A stretch of DNA of 34,275 nt, taken from Acidobacteriota bacterium (GTDB taxonomy: Bacteria; Acidobacteriota; Vicinamibacteria; Vicinamibacterales; CAVVIG01). The position numbers and the translations under genes were made by a program. Location of the stretch: assembly GCA_028876655.1 (NCBI GenBank), contig JAGWRA010000065.1:1-34275 (forward strand), given 5' to 3'. Shown piece by piece: positions 7,611 to 16,106 of this stretch. How positions within the stretch are numbered: position 1 is the first letter of the stretch; every line of letters starts with the position of its first letter. A model generated the notes under the pieces. The model was not told the origin of the DNA. It did no database searches and was given only the letters and a program-made list of their open reading frames with translations.

Positions 7611-8581
7611 TGTACCTCGACATCGACGGCCGCGGCGAAGACGATCACCTGATCGACAGCGCCATTTCGTGGCGTGATGGCCTGCTGCTCGCACTGGTGG
7701 CGCATCTTCTGCTGGCCGGGTTGATCATTTTCGCCCCACGCTTCCTGCCAGCTCCCGCGCAGCCGACCCAGGTGGTCGCCCAGCGGCAGGAGCCGCCGCT
7801 GAAGTTCGTCTTCATCCAGCCGCGACTCGATCTCACGACGAAGACGCCCAAGCCGGATGCGCCGGCTTCCGACAAGGATCGCCTGGCGCAGTCGCCCGAG
7901 CGCGCCCAGCATCCGCTGAACTTCGAGCCCCGGATGCGGGGGAACTCGCCGAACCAGGTGATGGCCGACCGGGCGGCGCGGGCGCGGGGGAAGGGACCGA
8001 ACCCCGAGCCGCAGCGGGCGCAGCCGCAGCCGCCGAAGCAGCTGGCCGAGAACCAGCAGTCGTGGAACGTCCCGATCGAGACGCCGCGAAGCTCGGCCGG
8101 CCGGGCGCTGCCGCCCGATCCGGCGCCGGCCGTGGCGCCGCCGGAAGTCGGGCGTGCGGCCACGCCCGGCGGCCTGCTGGGCGACGCGCTGGCCAACCTG
8201 AAGCAGTACGTCCAGAAGGATCAGTTCGACAACCCGTCGGGCGACACGGGGAAGTACGGCCCCGCGTTCCAGTTCGACTCGAAGGGAGTCGACTTCGGGC
8301 CGTGGCTCCAGCGGTTCATCGCGCAGATCCGGCGCAACTGGTTCATCCCGTACGCCGTGATGGGGATGAAGGGGCACGTCGTGCTCACGTTCAACGTGCA
8401 CAAGGACGGCCGGATCACCGACCTGCAGGTGGCGGGGCCGTCCGACGTCAGCGCGTTCAACAACGCGGCCTTCAACGCGCTCGTCACGTCGAACCCGACG
8501 CAGCCGCTGCCGGCGGCGTATCCGTCCGAGCACGCGTTCTTCACGGTCACCTTCTACTACAACGAGACGCCGGGGCGGTGA
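7610..8581 (+). CDS. TonB/TolA-like energy transducer protein
   Basis: The 323-residue protein has a short cytoplasmic N-terminus, one membrane helix (about residues 23-43), a long Pro/Gln/Ala-rich periplasmic spacer (about 45-180), and a C-terminal TonB-type domain (about 230-320). In that domain are IAQIRRNWFIPY, GHVVLTFNVHKDGRITDL and FTVTFYYNE. This is the layout of TonB and TolA C-terminal families, which link inner-membrane proton-motive complexes to the outer membrane. No exbB or exbD lies alongside, so the partner is unknown. The ATG at 7610 is near-leaderless. Confidence 0.75.
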   Translation: MYLDIDGRGEDDHLIDSAISWRDGLLLALVAHLLLAGLIIFAPRFLPAPAQPTQVVAQRQEPPLKFVFIQPRLDLTTKTPKPDAPASDKDRLAQSPERAQHPLNFEPRMRGNSPNQVMADRAARARGKGPNPEPQRAQPQPPKQLAENQQSWNVPIETPRSSAGRALPPDPAPAVAPPEVGRAATPGGLLGDALANLKQYVQKDQFDNPSGDTGKYGPAFQFDSKGVDFGPWLQRFIAQIRRNWFIPYAVMGMKGHVVLTFNVHKDGRITDLQVAGPSDVSAFNNAAFNALVTSNPTQPLPAAYPSEHAFFTVTFYYNETPGR

Positions 8582-8661
8582 GGCCGACGCGCGCGCAGCA
8601 GCTCGGCCTGCTGGTTCTCGCGTCGCTGCTGGGGCTCTACGCGCTCGGCCGCCTGTTCTGA
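8578..8661 (+). CDS. Possible 27-residue single-helix membrane peptide
   Basis: A GTG at 8578 overlaps the TGA of the TonB-like gene (GTGA junction) and opens a frame of 27 residues. It starts VRPTRAQQLG, continues as an uninterrupted hydrophobic helix, and ends GRLF at a TGA (8659-8661), 11 bases before miaA. Positive charges at the N-terminus followed by one helix is a normal small-membrane-protein layout, and GTGA coupling is used elsewhere in this window. The evidence is only reading frame, junction and hydrophobicity, and it could be spurious. Confidence 0.4.
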   Translation: MRPTRAQQLGLLVLASLLGLYALGRLF

Positions 8662-8672
8662 TCCGACTTCCC

Positions 8673-9608
8673 GTGTCCACGCTGCTCGCGCTCCTCGGGC
8701 CGACCGCCAGCGGCAAGACCGCGCTCGGGCTGGCGCTCGCCGAGCGGCTCGGCGGCGAGATCGTCAGCTGCGACTCGACGGCGGTCTACCGCGGCTTCGA
8801 CATCGGCACCGACAAGCCGCCGCTGGCGGCGCGGCGGGGCATCCCGCACCACCTGATCGACGTCGCGGATCCCGAAGAGGAGTACACGGCGGCGCGCTAC
8901 GCGCGCGAGGCGGCGGCGGCGATCCGCAACATCGCGGCGCGCGGGCGGCTGCCGATTCTGGTGGGCGGCACGGGGTTCTACTACCGGGCGCTGACCCGGG
9001 GGCTGTTCCCGGGGCCCGGCCGCGACGCGGCGCTGCGCGCGCGGCTCGAGGCGATTGCCAGGCGGCGCGGGCCGGCGTTCCTGCACCGGATGGTCGGCCG
9101 GGTCGACCCGGCGTCGGCGCAGCGGATCCAGCCGCGTGACGTCAAGCGACTGGTGCGCGCGCTCGAGGTGTTCTTCCTGACGGGCAAGCCGCTGACGGCG
9201 CACTTCGCCGAGACGGTCGCGCCGCTCGACGGGTGGCGCATCGTGCCGATCGGCCTGCGGCTGCCAGCGGCCGAGACGGCGGCGCGCGTGGCGCGCCGGG
9301 TCGACGAGCAGTTCGCCGGCGGCCTTGTGGACGAGGTGCGCGGCCTGCTGGCGCGCGGCGTGCCGGAGGCGGCCCGGCCGTTCGGCGGCCTGGTGTACCG
9401 GCAGGTGATGGAGTTCCTGCACGGCGTGCGCGACGAAGCGGCCACGCGTGCGTTGATCGTGCAGGAGAACCGCCGGTACGCGCGGCGCCAGTTGATCTGG
9501 TTCCGCAAAGAGCCTAACCTAGAATGGTTCGACGGTCCCGGAGAGTGCGCCGGTACGAGAGCATCCGTGGAAGGGCGGCTCGCCGAACGTCTCCAGGAGG
9601 CATGCTGA
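8673..9608 (+). CDS. miaA: tRNA dimethylallyltransferase
   Basis: MiaA adds a dimethylallyl group to A37 of tRNAs that read codons starting with U. The 311-residue protein has the P-loop GPTASGKT (9-16), the SCDSTAVYRGFDIGTDKP segment, LVGGTGFYYRALTRG and the C-terminal RRYARRQLIWFRKEP motif. The start is GTG 8673. Its TGA (9606-9608) overlaps the hfq start, which keeps the widespread miaA-hfq pairing. Confidence 0.94.
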   Translation: MSTLLALLGPTASGKTALGLALAERLGGEIVSCDSTAVYRGFDIGTDKPPLAARRGIPHHLIDVADPEEEYTAARYAREAAAAIRNIAARGRLPILVGGTGFYYRALTRGLFPGPGRDAALRARLEAIARRRGPAFLHRMVGRVDPASAQRIQPRDVKRLVRALEVFFLTGKPLTAHFAETVAPLDGWRIVPIGLRLPAAETAARVARRVDEQFAGGLVDEVRGLLARGVPEAARPFGGLVYRQVMEFLHGVRDEAATRALIVQENRRYARRQLIWFRKEPNLEWFDGPGECAGTRASVEGRLAERLQEAC

Positions 9609-9868
9609 TGTCGCCGGCGTCCGACGCGAAATCCGGTGTCCCCAACATCCAGGACATCTTCCTGAACTACGCGCGCCGCGAGCGGCTCACCGTCTCCATC
9701 CGCATGATGGACGGCCGGGACTTCGAGGGGCGTATCAAGAACTTCGATCGGTTCGCGGTGGTGGTCGAGCAGAGCGGCGCCGACTACATGATCTTCAAGC
9801 ACGCCATCGCGGCCATCAAGACGCCGCGCCCGGTCACCAACTACCTCTCCTCGTCGCACCAGAGCTGA
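9608..9868 (+). CDS. hfq: RNA chaperone Hfq
   Basis: Hfq is a hexameric Sm-like protein that pairs small RNAs with mRNAs. The 86-residue protein contains NIQDIFLNYARRER, the Sm1 segment GRIKNFDRFAVVVE and the Sm2 segment YMIFKHAIAAIKTPRP. In E. coli the Sm2 core is YKHAIST. Two ATGs are possible (9602 and 9608). The AGGAGG ends one base before the first and seven before the second, and the second forms a TGATG junction with miaA, so 9608 is chosen. Confidence 0.92.
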   Translation: MSPASDAKSGVPNIQDIFLNYARRERLTVSIRMMDGRDFEGRIKNFDRFAVVVEQSGADYMIFKHAIAAIKTPRPVTNYLSSSHQS

Positions 9869-9916
9869 CGCGTCCGCTCCCCGGGTGTCCGGCCGGCGGC
9901 CGCACGCCGATCTCTC

Positions 9917-11092
9917 ATGCCGTCTCCGTTCCGTCGGGTCATCGTCATCGTGCTGGATGGCGTGGGGATCGGCGCGCTGCCGGATGCGGCCGCCTGGGGC
10001 GATGCGGGCGCGGACACGCTGCAGCACGTCGCCGATCGCGCCGGTCTCCGCGTCCCCGCGTTGCGGGCCCTCGGTCTCGGCCGGCTGGTCGCGCTGGGCG
10101 GGGGAGCGGCGGAGGGGGCCGAAGGGGCCGTCGGCCGGATGGCCGAGGTCTCCGCGGGCAAGGATTCCGTGACCGGCCACTGGGAACTCGCGGGCATCGT
10201 CCTCGACCGCCCGTTCCGCGTCTATCCCGACGGCTTTCCCCCGGCGTTCATCGATCGCTTTGCCGCGCGCGCCGGCCGCGGCGTGATCGGCAACTGCGTG
10301 GCCTCCGGGACCGCCATCATCGAGCAGCTCGGGCCCGAGCAGGCACGCACGGGATCGCTCATCGTCTATACGTCGGCCGACAGCGTGTTCCAGATCGCCG
10401 CGCACGAGTCGATCGTGCCGCTCGACGAGCTCTACCGGGCGTGCGAGATCGCCTACGAGACGGCCGTGCCCGAACTGCGGGTGGCCCGCGTGATTGCCCG
10501 GCCCTTCACCGGCGAGCCGGGCGCGTACCGGCGCACGGCGGCACGCCGCGACTTCGCGGTGCCGCCGCCGGCGCCGACGCTGCTCGACCGCCTCACCGCG
10601 CGGGGCATTCCCGTGACCGCAATCGGGAAGATCGAGGACCTGTTCGCCGGGCGCGGCATCACGCGCGCCATCCACACCAGGAACGACGAGCACGGCATGG
10701 ATGAGGTCGATCGCGCCGTCGCCGGCGGCGTGGAGGGGCTGATCTTTGCGAACCTCGTCGATTTTGATACGGTCTACGGGCATCGCAACGACGTGGCCGG
10801 CTTTGCCGCCAACCTCGAGCGGTTCGATGGGCGGCTGGCGCGGCTGCGGCCCGCGCTGCGCGACGACGACCTGCTGGTCGTGACGGCCGATCACGGCAAC
10901 GACCCGGCGTTTCCCGGGACGGACCACACGCGCGAGTACGTCCCGATCCTGGCGGCGGGCGTGCACGTGCGGGCGGGCGCCGACCTCGGCACCCGCGCCA
11001 CGTTCGCCGACCTGGGCCAGACGGTGGCCGCGATCTTCGGCGTCGAACCGCTGGCGCACGGCACCGGGTTCCTGGAACTCCTGACGACGTAG
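9917..11092 (+). CDS. deoB: Phosphopentomutase
   Basis: DeoB interconverts ribose (or deoxyribose) 1-phosphate and 5-phosphate in nucleoside salvage. The 391-residue length is normal for the family. Alkaline-phosphatase superfamily features are visible: Asp14 in VLDGVGIGALPDA, Thr86 in GKDSVTGHWE (the phosphorylated threonine position), NLVDFDTVYGHRND, and TADHGNDPAFPGTDHTRE (metal ligands). The start is ATG 9917, 48 bases after hfq. It is followed 7 bases later by dgt, which suggests a nucleotide-salvage pair. Confidence 0.94.
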   Translation: MPSPFRRVIVIVLDGVGIGALPDAAAWGDAGADTLQHVADRAGLRVPALRALGLGRLVALGGGAAEGAEGAVGRMAEVSAGKDSVTGHWELAGIVLDRPFRVYPDGFPPAFIDRFAARAGRGVIGNCVASGTAIIEQLGPEQARTGSLIVYTSADSVFQIAAHESIVPLDELYRACEIAYETAVPELRVARVIARPFTGEPGAYRRTAARRDFAVPPPAPTLLDRLTARGIPVTAIGKIEDLFAGRGITRAIHTRNDEHGMDEVDRAVAGGVEGLIFANLVDFDTVYGHRNDVAGFAANLERFDGRLARLRPALRDDDLLVVTADHGNDPAFPGTDHTREYVPILAAGVHVRAGADLGTRATFADLGQTVAAIFGVEPLAHGTGFLELLTT

Positions 11093-11099
11093 GTTCCCT

Positions 11100-12155
11100 T
11101 TGACGATCCGCGAAGAGCTGGAAGCGCGTGAGGCGGAGATCCTGGCGCCGGCCGCGGCCCGGAGCGCGCAGACGCGCGGCCGGTTGCGCCCCGAGCCCGA
11201 CGACGACGTCCGTCCCGCGTTCCAGCGCGATCGCGACCGCATCATCCACTGCAAGGCGTTCCGCCGCCTCAAGCACAAGACCCAGGTCTTCTTCTCGCCG
11301 GCCGGCGATCATTACCGGACGCGGCTGACGCACACGCTCGAGGTGTCGCAGATCGCCCGGACGATTGCCAAGGTGCTGCGGCTGAACGAGGAACTCACCG
11401 AGGCGATCGCCCTCGGCCACGATCTCGGCCATACGCCGTTCGGCCACGCAGGCGAGCGCGTCCTGCAGGCGCTCGTGCCCGGCGGCTTCAATCACTACGA
11501 GCAGAGCCTGCGGATCGTCGATCGCCTCGAGCACGACGGCGAGGGACTGAACCTCACCTGGGAGGTCCGGGACGGCATCGCGAAGCACTCCAAGGGGAAG
11601 GACGGCGCGCCCGTGGGCGTCCCCGCGGACAAGCGGGCCGCCACACTCGAGGGGCAGATCGCCCGCGTCGCCGACCTCATCGCCTACGTCAACCACGACA
11701 TCGACGATGCCGTGCGGGCCGGCCTGTTCGAGCCGGCAGATCTCCCGCAGGGGCCGGTGCAGCGGCTCGGCGCGACACCGTCGGCGCGCATCGCCACGAT
11801 GGTCAAGGACGTGGTCGTGGCCACGATGGCGGGCGGTCTCGCAGAGGCGCGGATGGGGCCCGGCGTGCTGGACGCGACGCTGGCGCTCCGCCGGTACCTC
11901 TTCGAGGCGGTCTACGAGAACGAGCGCTCGACGGCGGAGTTCCGGAAGACCGCCGGCATCCTGGGCGGTCTCTGGGAGAAGCTCCGGGAGCGGCCCGGCG
12001 ACTTCCTGGACCGCGGCACGATCGAGACGGAAGGGCTGGACGCCGCGGCGCGCGACTTCCTGGCCGGGATGACGGACCGGTATGCCGTCCGGCTCTACGA
12101 AGAGCTCTTCATTCCGAAGCCCTGGGTGGGGCCCGAGATCGCCGGCTGGGACTGA
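11100..12155 (+). CDS. dgt: Deoxyguanosinetriphosphate triphosphohydrolase-like protein
   Basis: This HD-domain hydrolase probably cleaves dNTPs to deoxynucleoside plus triphosphate. The 351-residue protein has HCKAFRRLKHKTQVF, TRLTHTLEVSQIAR (His78), and LGHDLGHTPFGHAGE with the HD pair His107-Asp108; a later VADLIAYVNHDIDD supplies the last metal-binding Asp. The length matches the dGTPase-like type 2 subfamily rather than E. coli Dgt (about 500). The start appears to be TTG 11100, since MTIREELEARE matches the family's N-terminus and no ATG is available. Confidence 0.88.
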   Translation: MTIREELEAREAEILAPAAARSAQTRGRLRPEPDDDVRPAFQRDRDRIIHCKAFRRLKHKTQVFFSPAGDHYRTRLTHTLEVSQIARTIAKVLRLNEELTEAIALGHDLGHTPFGHAGERVLQALVPGGFNHYEQSLRIVDRLEHDGEGLNLTWEVRDGIAKHSKGKDGAPVGVPADKRAATLEGQIARVADLIAYVNHDIDDAVRAGLFEPADLPQGPVQRLGATPSARIATMVKDVVVATMAGGLAEARMGPGVLDATLALRRYLFEAVYENERSTAEFRKTAGILGGLWEKLRERPGDFLDRGTIETEGLDAAARDFLAGMTDRYAVRLYEELFIPKPWVGPEIAGWD

Positions 12156-12186
12156 TGGCTGGACCCGGACGGACGGGCTGCCGTGG

Positions 12187-12192
12187 TATACT
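12187..12192 (+). promoter_or_regulatory. Possible -10 box upstream of the DUF177-rpmF unit
   Basis: TATACT lies in the 82-base gap between dgt and the DUF177 gene and would place the transcription start near 12199, about 39 bases before the ATG at 12238. No good -35 hexamer is seen. Confidence 0.4.
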
Positions 12193-12237
12193 CGTGGGTC
12201 TGGCCCGAGCGTGGAATTCCGGGCCGTCGGACGGCCG

Positions 12238-12774
12238 ATGCTCCTGAACCTCCGGAAGATCCACGGTGCGCGGGCCCACGAGACGGTGACCCGCCAGTAC
12301 GAGCCGGCGGCCTTCGAAGGGGCCGACGAGTCGTACGCCGTCATCGCGCCGGTCGACCTCGCGTTCGAGCTCGACAAGGACGCCGAGCGGTTCCGGCTGG
12401 CCGGCCGGGTGCGGACGACGCTGGAGCTGCCGTGCAGCCGGTGCCTGGAGCCGTTCGCGCTGCCGGTCGACGCGGCCTTCGACCTGCGGTACCTGCCCCA
12501 CAGCCAGAACACCGGTGAAGGGGAGGTCGAGATCGAGGACGAGGATCTCGCGACGGCGTACTACGACGACGAGACGATCGATCTGGGGCAGCTGATGCGC
12601 GAGCAGTTCTACCTCGCGCTGCCGATGAAGCCGCTCTGCAGCGACGCGTGCCGGGGCCTGTGCCCGGTCTGTGGCGCGAACCTGAACCGGACGACGTGCG
12701 CGTGCGACCGGACCTGGCAGGACCCGCGGCTGGCGGGCCTCCGGGCGATTGCGAAGAAGGACGACGATGCCTAA
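12238..12774 (+). CDS. yceD: DUF177 (YceD) family protein
   Basis: The 178-residue protein is of the type almost always found just before rpmF; in E. coli and plants, members are linked to 23S rRNA accumulation. It shows MLLNLRKI at the start, the ELPCSRCLEPF segment, an acidic stretch (EGEVEIEDEDLA), IDLGQLMREQFYLALPMKPLC, and a C-terminal zinc-ribbon-like set of cysteines (CSDACRGLCPVCG...CACD). The start is ATG 12238; an in-frame GTG at 12211 would add nine residues. It overlaps rpmF by 8 bases. Confidence 0.88.
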   Translation: MLLNLRKIHGARAHETVTRQYEPAAFEGADESYAVIAPVDLAFELDKDAERFRLAGRVRTTLELPCSRCLEPFALPVDAAFDLRYLPHSQNTGEGEVEIEDEDLATAYYDDETIDLGQLMREQFYLALPMKPLCSDACRGLCPVCGANLNRTTCACDRTWQDPRLAGLRAIAKKDDDA

Positions 12775-12949
12775 TCCCAAGCGCCGACACTCGAAGACGC
12801 GCACGGCCAAGCGCCGGACGCACGACACCCTCAAGCCGGTAGCCCTGGGCGAATGCCCGCAGTGCCACGAGCAGAAGCCGCCGCACCAGGTCTGTCCGCA
12901 CTGCGGGTACTATCGCGGGCGCCAGGCGCGCGCGGTGAAGGAAGTCTAG
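12767..12949 (+). CDS. rpmF: 50S ribosomal protein L32
   Basis: The 60-residue basic protein begins MPNPKRRHSKTRTAKRR and carries four zinc-binding cysteines in two CX2C pairs (CPQC and CPHC), ending GYYRGRQARAVKEV. This is the zinc-binding (C+) form of L32. It overlaps the upstream DUF177 gene and precedes plsX, a widespread bacterial order. The 213-base gap that follows contains the 81-bp repeat array. Confidence 0.95.
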   Translation: MPNPKRRHSKTRTAKRRTHDTLKPVALGECPQCHEQKPPHQVCPHCGYYRGRQARAVKEV

Positions 12950-12955
12950 ACGCCC

Positions 12956-13160
12956 GCGAGGTGCAGGCGCCCGGCGGGCTCTGGCGGCGGTCGCTGAAAG
13001 CGGATCGCTGGTGGATGAGCGCCGAGCGCCAACGGCGCGAGGTCGCGGCGCCGGGGCTGGCCCGCCGTCTGCGGCTGAAAGCGGATCGCTGGTGGATGAG
13101 CGCCGAGCGCCAACGGCGCGAGGTACAGGCGGCGGGGGTGGGGCCCCGCCGCACATTGAA
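12956..13160 (+). repeat. Array of 81-bp units leading into plsX
   Basis: GCGAGGT recurs at 12956, 13037 and 13118, an exact 81-base period. A 51-base block is identical at 12993-13043 and 13074-13124. TGAA falls at the same offset (+39) in all three units, and in the third unit it lies just before the plsX ATG. The second and third units contain the arms of the leader hairpin; in the second the 5' arm GCGCCGGGG survives but the 3' arm has decayed. The rpmF-plsX gap (12950-13162) consists almost entirely of this array. Confidence 0.85.
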
Positions 13161-13162
13161 TA
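13129..13162 (+). promoter_or_regulatory. Leader hairpin element upstream of plsX
   Basis: The arms GCGGCGGGG (13129-13137) and CCCCGCCGC (13144-13152) form a perfect 9-bp stem around the loop GTGGGG. ACATTGAATA then leads to the ATG at 13163, 10 bases after the stem. The same loop with different but still complementary arms occurs upstream of the EtfB and ETF-quinone oxidoreductase genes. The GAAT is a poor ribosome-binding site, so the hairpin may control initiation. The role is inferred. Confidence 0.55.
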
Positions 13163-14173
13163 ATGCTCCGCATAGCCGTGGACGCGATGGGCGGCGACTA
13201 CGCCCCCGGCACCGTCGTGGAAGGGGCGCTGGCGGCCGCGCGGCACCTCGACCTCGGCGTCCTGCTGGCCGGTCCGCGGGCGCGGCTCGAAGCCGAACTG
13301 GCCCGGTACCCGGATGCGGGCGATCTCGACGTCGGCATCCTGGACGCGACTGACGTCATCGACATGGCCGAGCCGCCGACGGCGGCGCTGCGGCGCAAGC
13401 CGCGGGCGTCGATCCGGGTGGCGGCCGAGGCGGTGGCGCGCGGCGAGGCGGCGGCGCTGTTCAGCGCCGGCCACACGGGGGCGTCGGTGGTCACGGCGCA
13501 CGCCGTGTTCGGGATGCTGGCCGGGGTCGACCGGCCGGCGCTGGCGGCGGCGATTCCGACGCGGCACCGACCGGCCATCCTCCTGGATGCCGGGGCGAAC
13601 GTCGAGTGCCGGCCGGCCCACCTGCTGCAGTTCGCCGTGATGGGGGGCATGTACGCGCGGGTGGCCTTCGGGCTGGAGCAGCCGCGCATCGGCCTGCTGT
13701 CGATCGGCGAGGAAGAGACCAAGGGCAACGAGCTGACGCGGGAGGCGCACCGGCTGTTGAAGGCCTCCCGGCTGCACTTCATCGGCAACATCGAGGCGCG
13801 CGATGTCTACACCGGCCAGGCCGACGTCATCGTCTGCGACGGCTTCACCGGAAACGTCGCGCTCAAGATCAGTGAAGGGCTCGTCGAGGTCGTCGAGGAA
13901 CTGCTGCGCGACGAGCTGTCGAGCACGGTAACCATGCGGGTCGGATCGCTGCTGACACGCCGGGCGCTGCGGCACTTCCGCAAGCGCGTCGACTACTCCG
14001 AGTACGGCGGGGCGCCGCTGCTCGGGGTCAACGGGCTGTGCATCGTCGGCCACGGCCGGTCGTCGGTGAAGGCGGTCCGCAACGCCGTGGCGATGGCGTA
14101 CCGCTTCGCCACCAACCGGTTCATTTCGCGGATCGAGCAGGAGATCGCTGCGGCCGCCGTCTCTCACCCTTGA
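13163..14173 (+). CDS. plsX: Phosphate acyltransferase
   Basis: PlsX converts acyl-ACP to acyl-phosphate, the acyl donor for PlsY in phospholipid synthesis. The 336-residue protein begins MLRIAVDAMGGDYAPG, the family hallmark. It continues with RKPRASIRVAAEAV, SAGHTGASV, LLDAGANVECRP, GLLSIGEEETKGNEL, IEARDV, DVIVCDGFTGNVALK and YGGAPLLGVNG. Its TGA (14171-14173) overlaps the TTG start of fabD. The usual fabH between plsX and fabD is missing here. Confidence 0.95.
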   Translation: MLRIAVDAMGGDYAPGTVVEGALAAARHLDLGVLLAGPRARLEAELARYPDAGDLDVGILDATDVIDMAEPPTAALRRKPRASIRVAAEAVARGEAAALFSAGHTGASVVTAHAVFGMLAGVDRPALAAAIPTRHRPAILLDAGANVECRPAHLLQFAVMGGMYARVAFGLEQPRIGLLSIGEEETKGNELTREAHRLLKASRLHFIGNIEARDVYTGQADVIVCDGFTGNVALKISEGLVEVVEELLRDELSSTVTMRVGSLLTRRALRHFRKRVDYSEYGGAPLLGVNGLCIVGHGRSSVKAVRNAVAMAYRFATNRFISRIEQEIAAAAVSHP

Positions 14174-15096
14174 TTGCCTTCATCTTTCCCGGACAGGGTT
14201 CACAGAAAGTCGGCATGGGCCGGGCGCTCGCGGACGCGTTCCCGATCTGCCGCGACACGTTCGCCGAGGCCGACGAGGCCCTGGGCGAGCCGATCAGCCG
14301 GCTCTGCTTCGACGGGCCCGAGGACGAGCTGACGCTCACGCGCCATGCGCAGCCGGCCATCCTCGCCGTCAGCATCGCGGCGTACCGGCTGCTCGCCTCG
14401 CGCGGCCTCTCGCCGGACTTCGTGGCCGGCCACAGCCTGGGCGAGTACTCGGCCAACGTGGCGGCCGGCACGTTCGCCTTCGCCGACGCGCTGCGGATCG
14501 TCCGCCGGCGCGGCCAGTACATGCAGGAGGCCGTGCCCGTCGGCACCGGGGCGATGGCGGCCGTGCTCGGTCTGGACGCGGCGCTGGTGGCCCGGGCGTG
14601 CGAGGAGGCGGCGGCCGGCGAGGTCGTCAGCCCGGCGAACCTCAATGGCGCGGGGCAGGTGGTGATCGCCGGCGCGCGGGACGCGGTCGCCCGGGCGGGC
14701 GAGCGGGCGAAAGCCCTGGGCGCGAAGCGGGTGGTGCCGCTGCCCGTGAGCGCACCGTTCCACTGCGCCCTGATGCAGCCGGCCGAGGCGCGGCTGGCGC
14801 CCGAGCTGCGCGCGCTGCCGGTCGCGACGCCGCGCGTGCCGATCGTGGCCAACGTCGACGCCGAGCCGAAGCGCGACGCGGCGGCGGCGATCGAGGCGCT
14901 GGTGCGGCAGGTGTCGGCGCCCGTGCGCTGGGAAGCGGTCGTGCAGCGCCTTGCGTCGGAAGGCGTCCACGCGTATGTTGAAGTGGGTCCGGGCGCGGTC
15001 CTGAGCGGGCTCGTGCGGAAGATCGATCGCGAGGCGTCGGTCGCCAGCGTCGACGGCCCGGACGGCGTCGAGAAGGCCGAAGCGCTGGCGCGCTGA
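14170..15096 (+). CDS. fabD: Malonyl-CoA:ACP transacylase
   Basis: FabD loads malonate onto acyl carrier protein to supply the two-carbon donor for fatty acid elongation. The 308-residue protein starts IAFIFPGQGSQKVGMG. The nucleophile is Ser89 in VAGHSLGEYSA and the catalytic histidine is His198 in SAPFHCALMQPA; near the end is VEVGPGAVLSGLVRKID. The start is TTG 14170 in a TTGA overlap with plsX; the family's N-terminal IAFIFPGQGSQ follows immediately, so a longer upstream start is unlikely. Confidence 0.94.
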   Translation: MIAFIFPGQGSQKVGMGRALADAFPICRDTFAEADEALGEPISRLCFDGPEDELTLTRHAQPAILAVSIAAYRLLASRGLSPDFVAGHSLGEYSANVAAGTFAFADALRIVRRRGQYMQEAVPVGTGAMAAVLGLDAALVARACEEAAAGEVVSPANLNGAGQVVIAGARDAVARAGERAKALGAKRVVPLPVSAPFHCALMQPAEARLAPELRALPVATPRVPIVANVDAEPKRDAAAAIEALVRQVSAPVRWEAVVQRLASEGVHAYVEVGPGAVLSGLVRKIDREASVASVDGPDGVEKAEALAR

Positions 15097-15099
15097 ATC

Positions 15100-15840
15100 A
15101 TGCCACGATTCGAGGGTAAGATTGCCATCGTCACGGGCGCGTCGCGGGGCATCGGCCGCGCGATTGCGCTGCAGCTCGCCGCGGGCGGTGCCACGGTGGT
15201 CGCGGCGGCGCGCGGCGAGAACGCCCAGGACACCGTGGCGGCGATCGCGGCGGCCGGCGGCCGCGCCGAGGCCGCGTCGCTGGACGTCACCGATCCGGCG
15301 AGCGTCGAGGCGCTCGTCGCCGGCGTGCTCGAGCGGCACGGCCGGATCGACATCCTGGTGAGCAACGCCGGGATCGCACGCGACCAGCTGCTCATGCGGA
15401 TGAAGCGGGCCGACTGGGACGCGGTGATCGACACGAACCTCACGGCCGCCTTCACGTGCGCGCAGGCCGTGCTGCGGCCGATGCTGAAGCAGCGCGGCGG
15501 CCGCATCGTCGCCGTGGCCTCGGTGGTCGGGCAGATGGGAAATGCCGGCCAGGCGAACTACGCCGCGTCGAAGGCCGGCTTGATTGGATTCACGAAGGCA
15601 CTGGCGCGCGAGGTCGCGTCGCGGCACATCACCGTGAACGCGGTGGCGCCGGGCCTGATCGAGACCGACATGACGAAGGCGATCACGAGCGACGCCCGTC
15701 AGTCGTGGGCGGACCAGATCCCCCTGGGGCGCCCGGGGACGCCGGAGGACGTGGCGGCGGCGGTCTGCTTTCTTGCGTCGGACGAGGCATCGTATATTAC
15801 TGGGCATGTGCTGGCCGTGAACGGCGGGATGTACATGTAG
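15100..15840 (+). CDS. fabG: 3-oxoacyl-[acyl-carrier-protein] reductase
   Basis: This NADPH-dependent short-chain dehydrogenase performs the first reduction of the elongation cycle. The 246-residue protein has the cofactor motif TGASRGIG (12-19), NAG (89-91), and the catalytic Ser141, Tyr154 and Lys158 (YAASK). The C-terminal AVNGGMYM is typical. The start is ATG 15100, three bases after fabD. Confidence 0.95.
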   Translation: MPRFEGKIAIVTGASRGIGRAIALQLAAGGATVVAAARGENAQDTVAAIAAAGGRAEAASLDVTDPASVEALVAGVLERHGRIDILVSNAGIARDQLLMRMKRADWDAVIDTNLTAAFTCAQAVLRPMLKQRGGRIVAVASVVGQMGNAGQANYAASKAGLIGFTKALAREVASRHITVNAVAPGLIETDMTKAITSDARQSWADQIPLGRPGTPEDVAAAVCFLASDEASYITGHVLAVNGGMYM

Positions 15841-15850
15841 GGAGGATGGC

Positions 15851-16093
15851 ATGGCGGTAACGGACAAGGTGAAGAGCATCATCGTGGAGCAGCTGGGCGT
15901 CGACGAGGAAGAAGTGACGCCGGATGCCTCGTTCGTGGACGATCTCGGCGCCGACTCGCTCGACACGGTCGAGCTGGTGATGGCGTTCGAGGAGGAGTTC
16001 GGGATCGAGATCCCCGACGAGGACGCGGAGAAGATCACGCGCGTCAAGGAAGCGGTCGAGTACATCGAATCGCACGCGAAGAGCAAGAAGTAG
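15851..16093 (+). CDS. acpP: Acyl carrier protein
   Basis: The 80-residue acidic helical protein carries growing acyl chains on a phosphopantetheine arm attached to Ser36 in [11 protein letters not shown] strong Shine-Dalgarno sequence (GGGAGG) lies 7 bases before the ATG at 15851, consistent with very high expression. It follows fabG by 10 bases. Confidence 0.96.
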   Translation: MAVTDKVKSIIVEQLGVDEEEVTPDASFVDDLGADSLDTVELVMAFEEEFGIEIPDEDAEKITRVKEAVEYIESHAKSKK

Positions 16094-16106
16094 CGCGTCA
16101 GCCCAG

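Noticed and set aside
12956-13124. Possible CRISPR array upstream of plsX
   Set aside because: There are only two full 51-base copies, the 30-base intervals are related to each other rather than unique spacers, and no cas gene is near.
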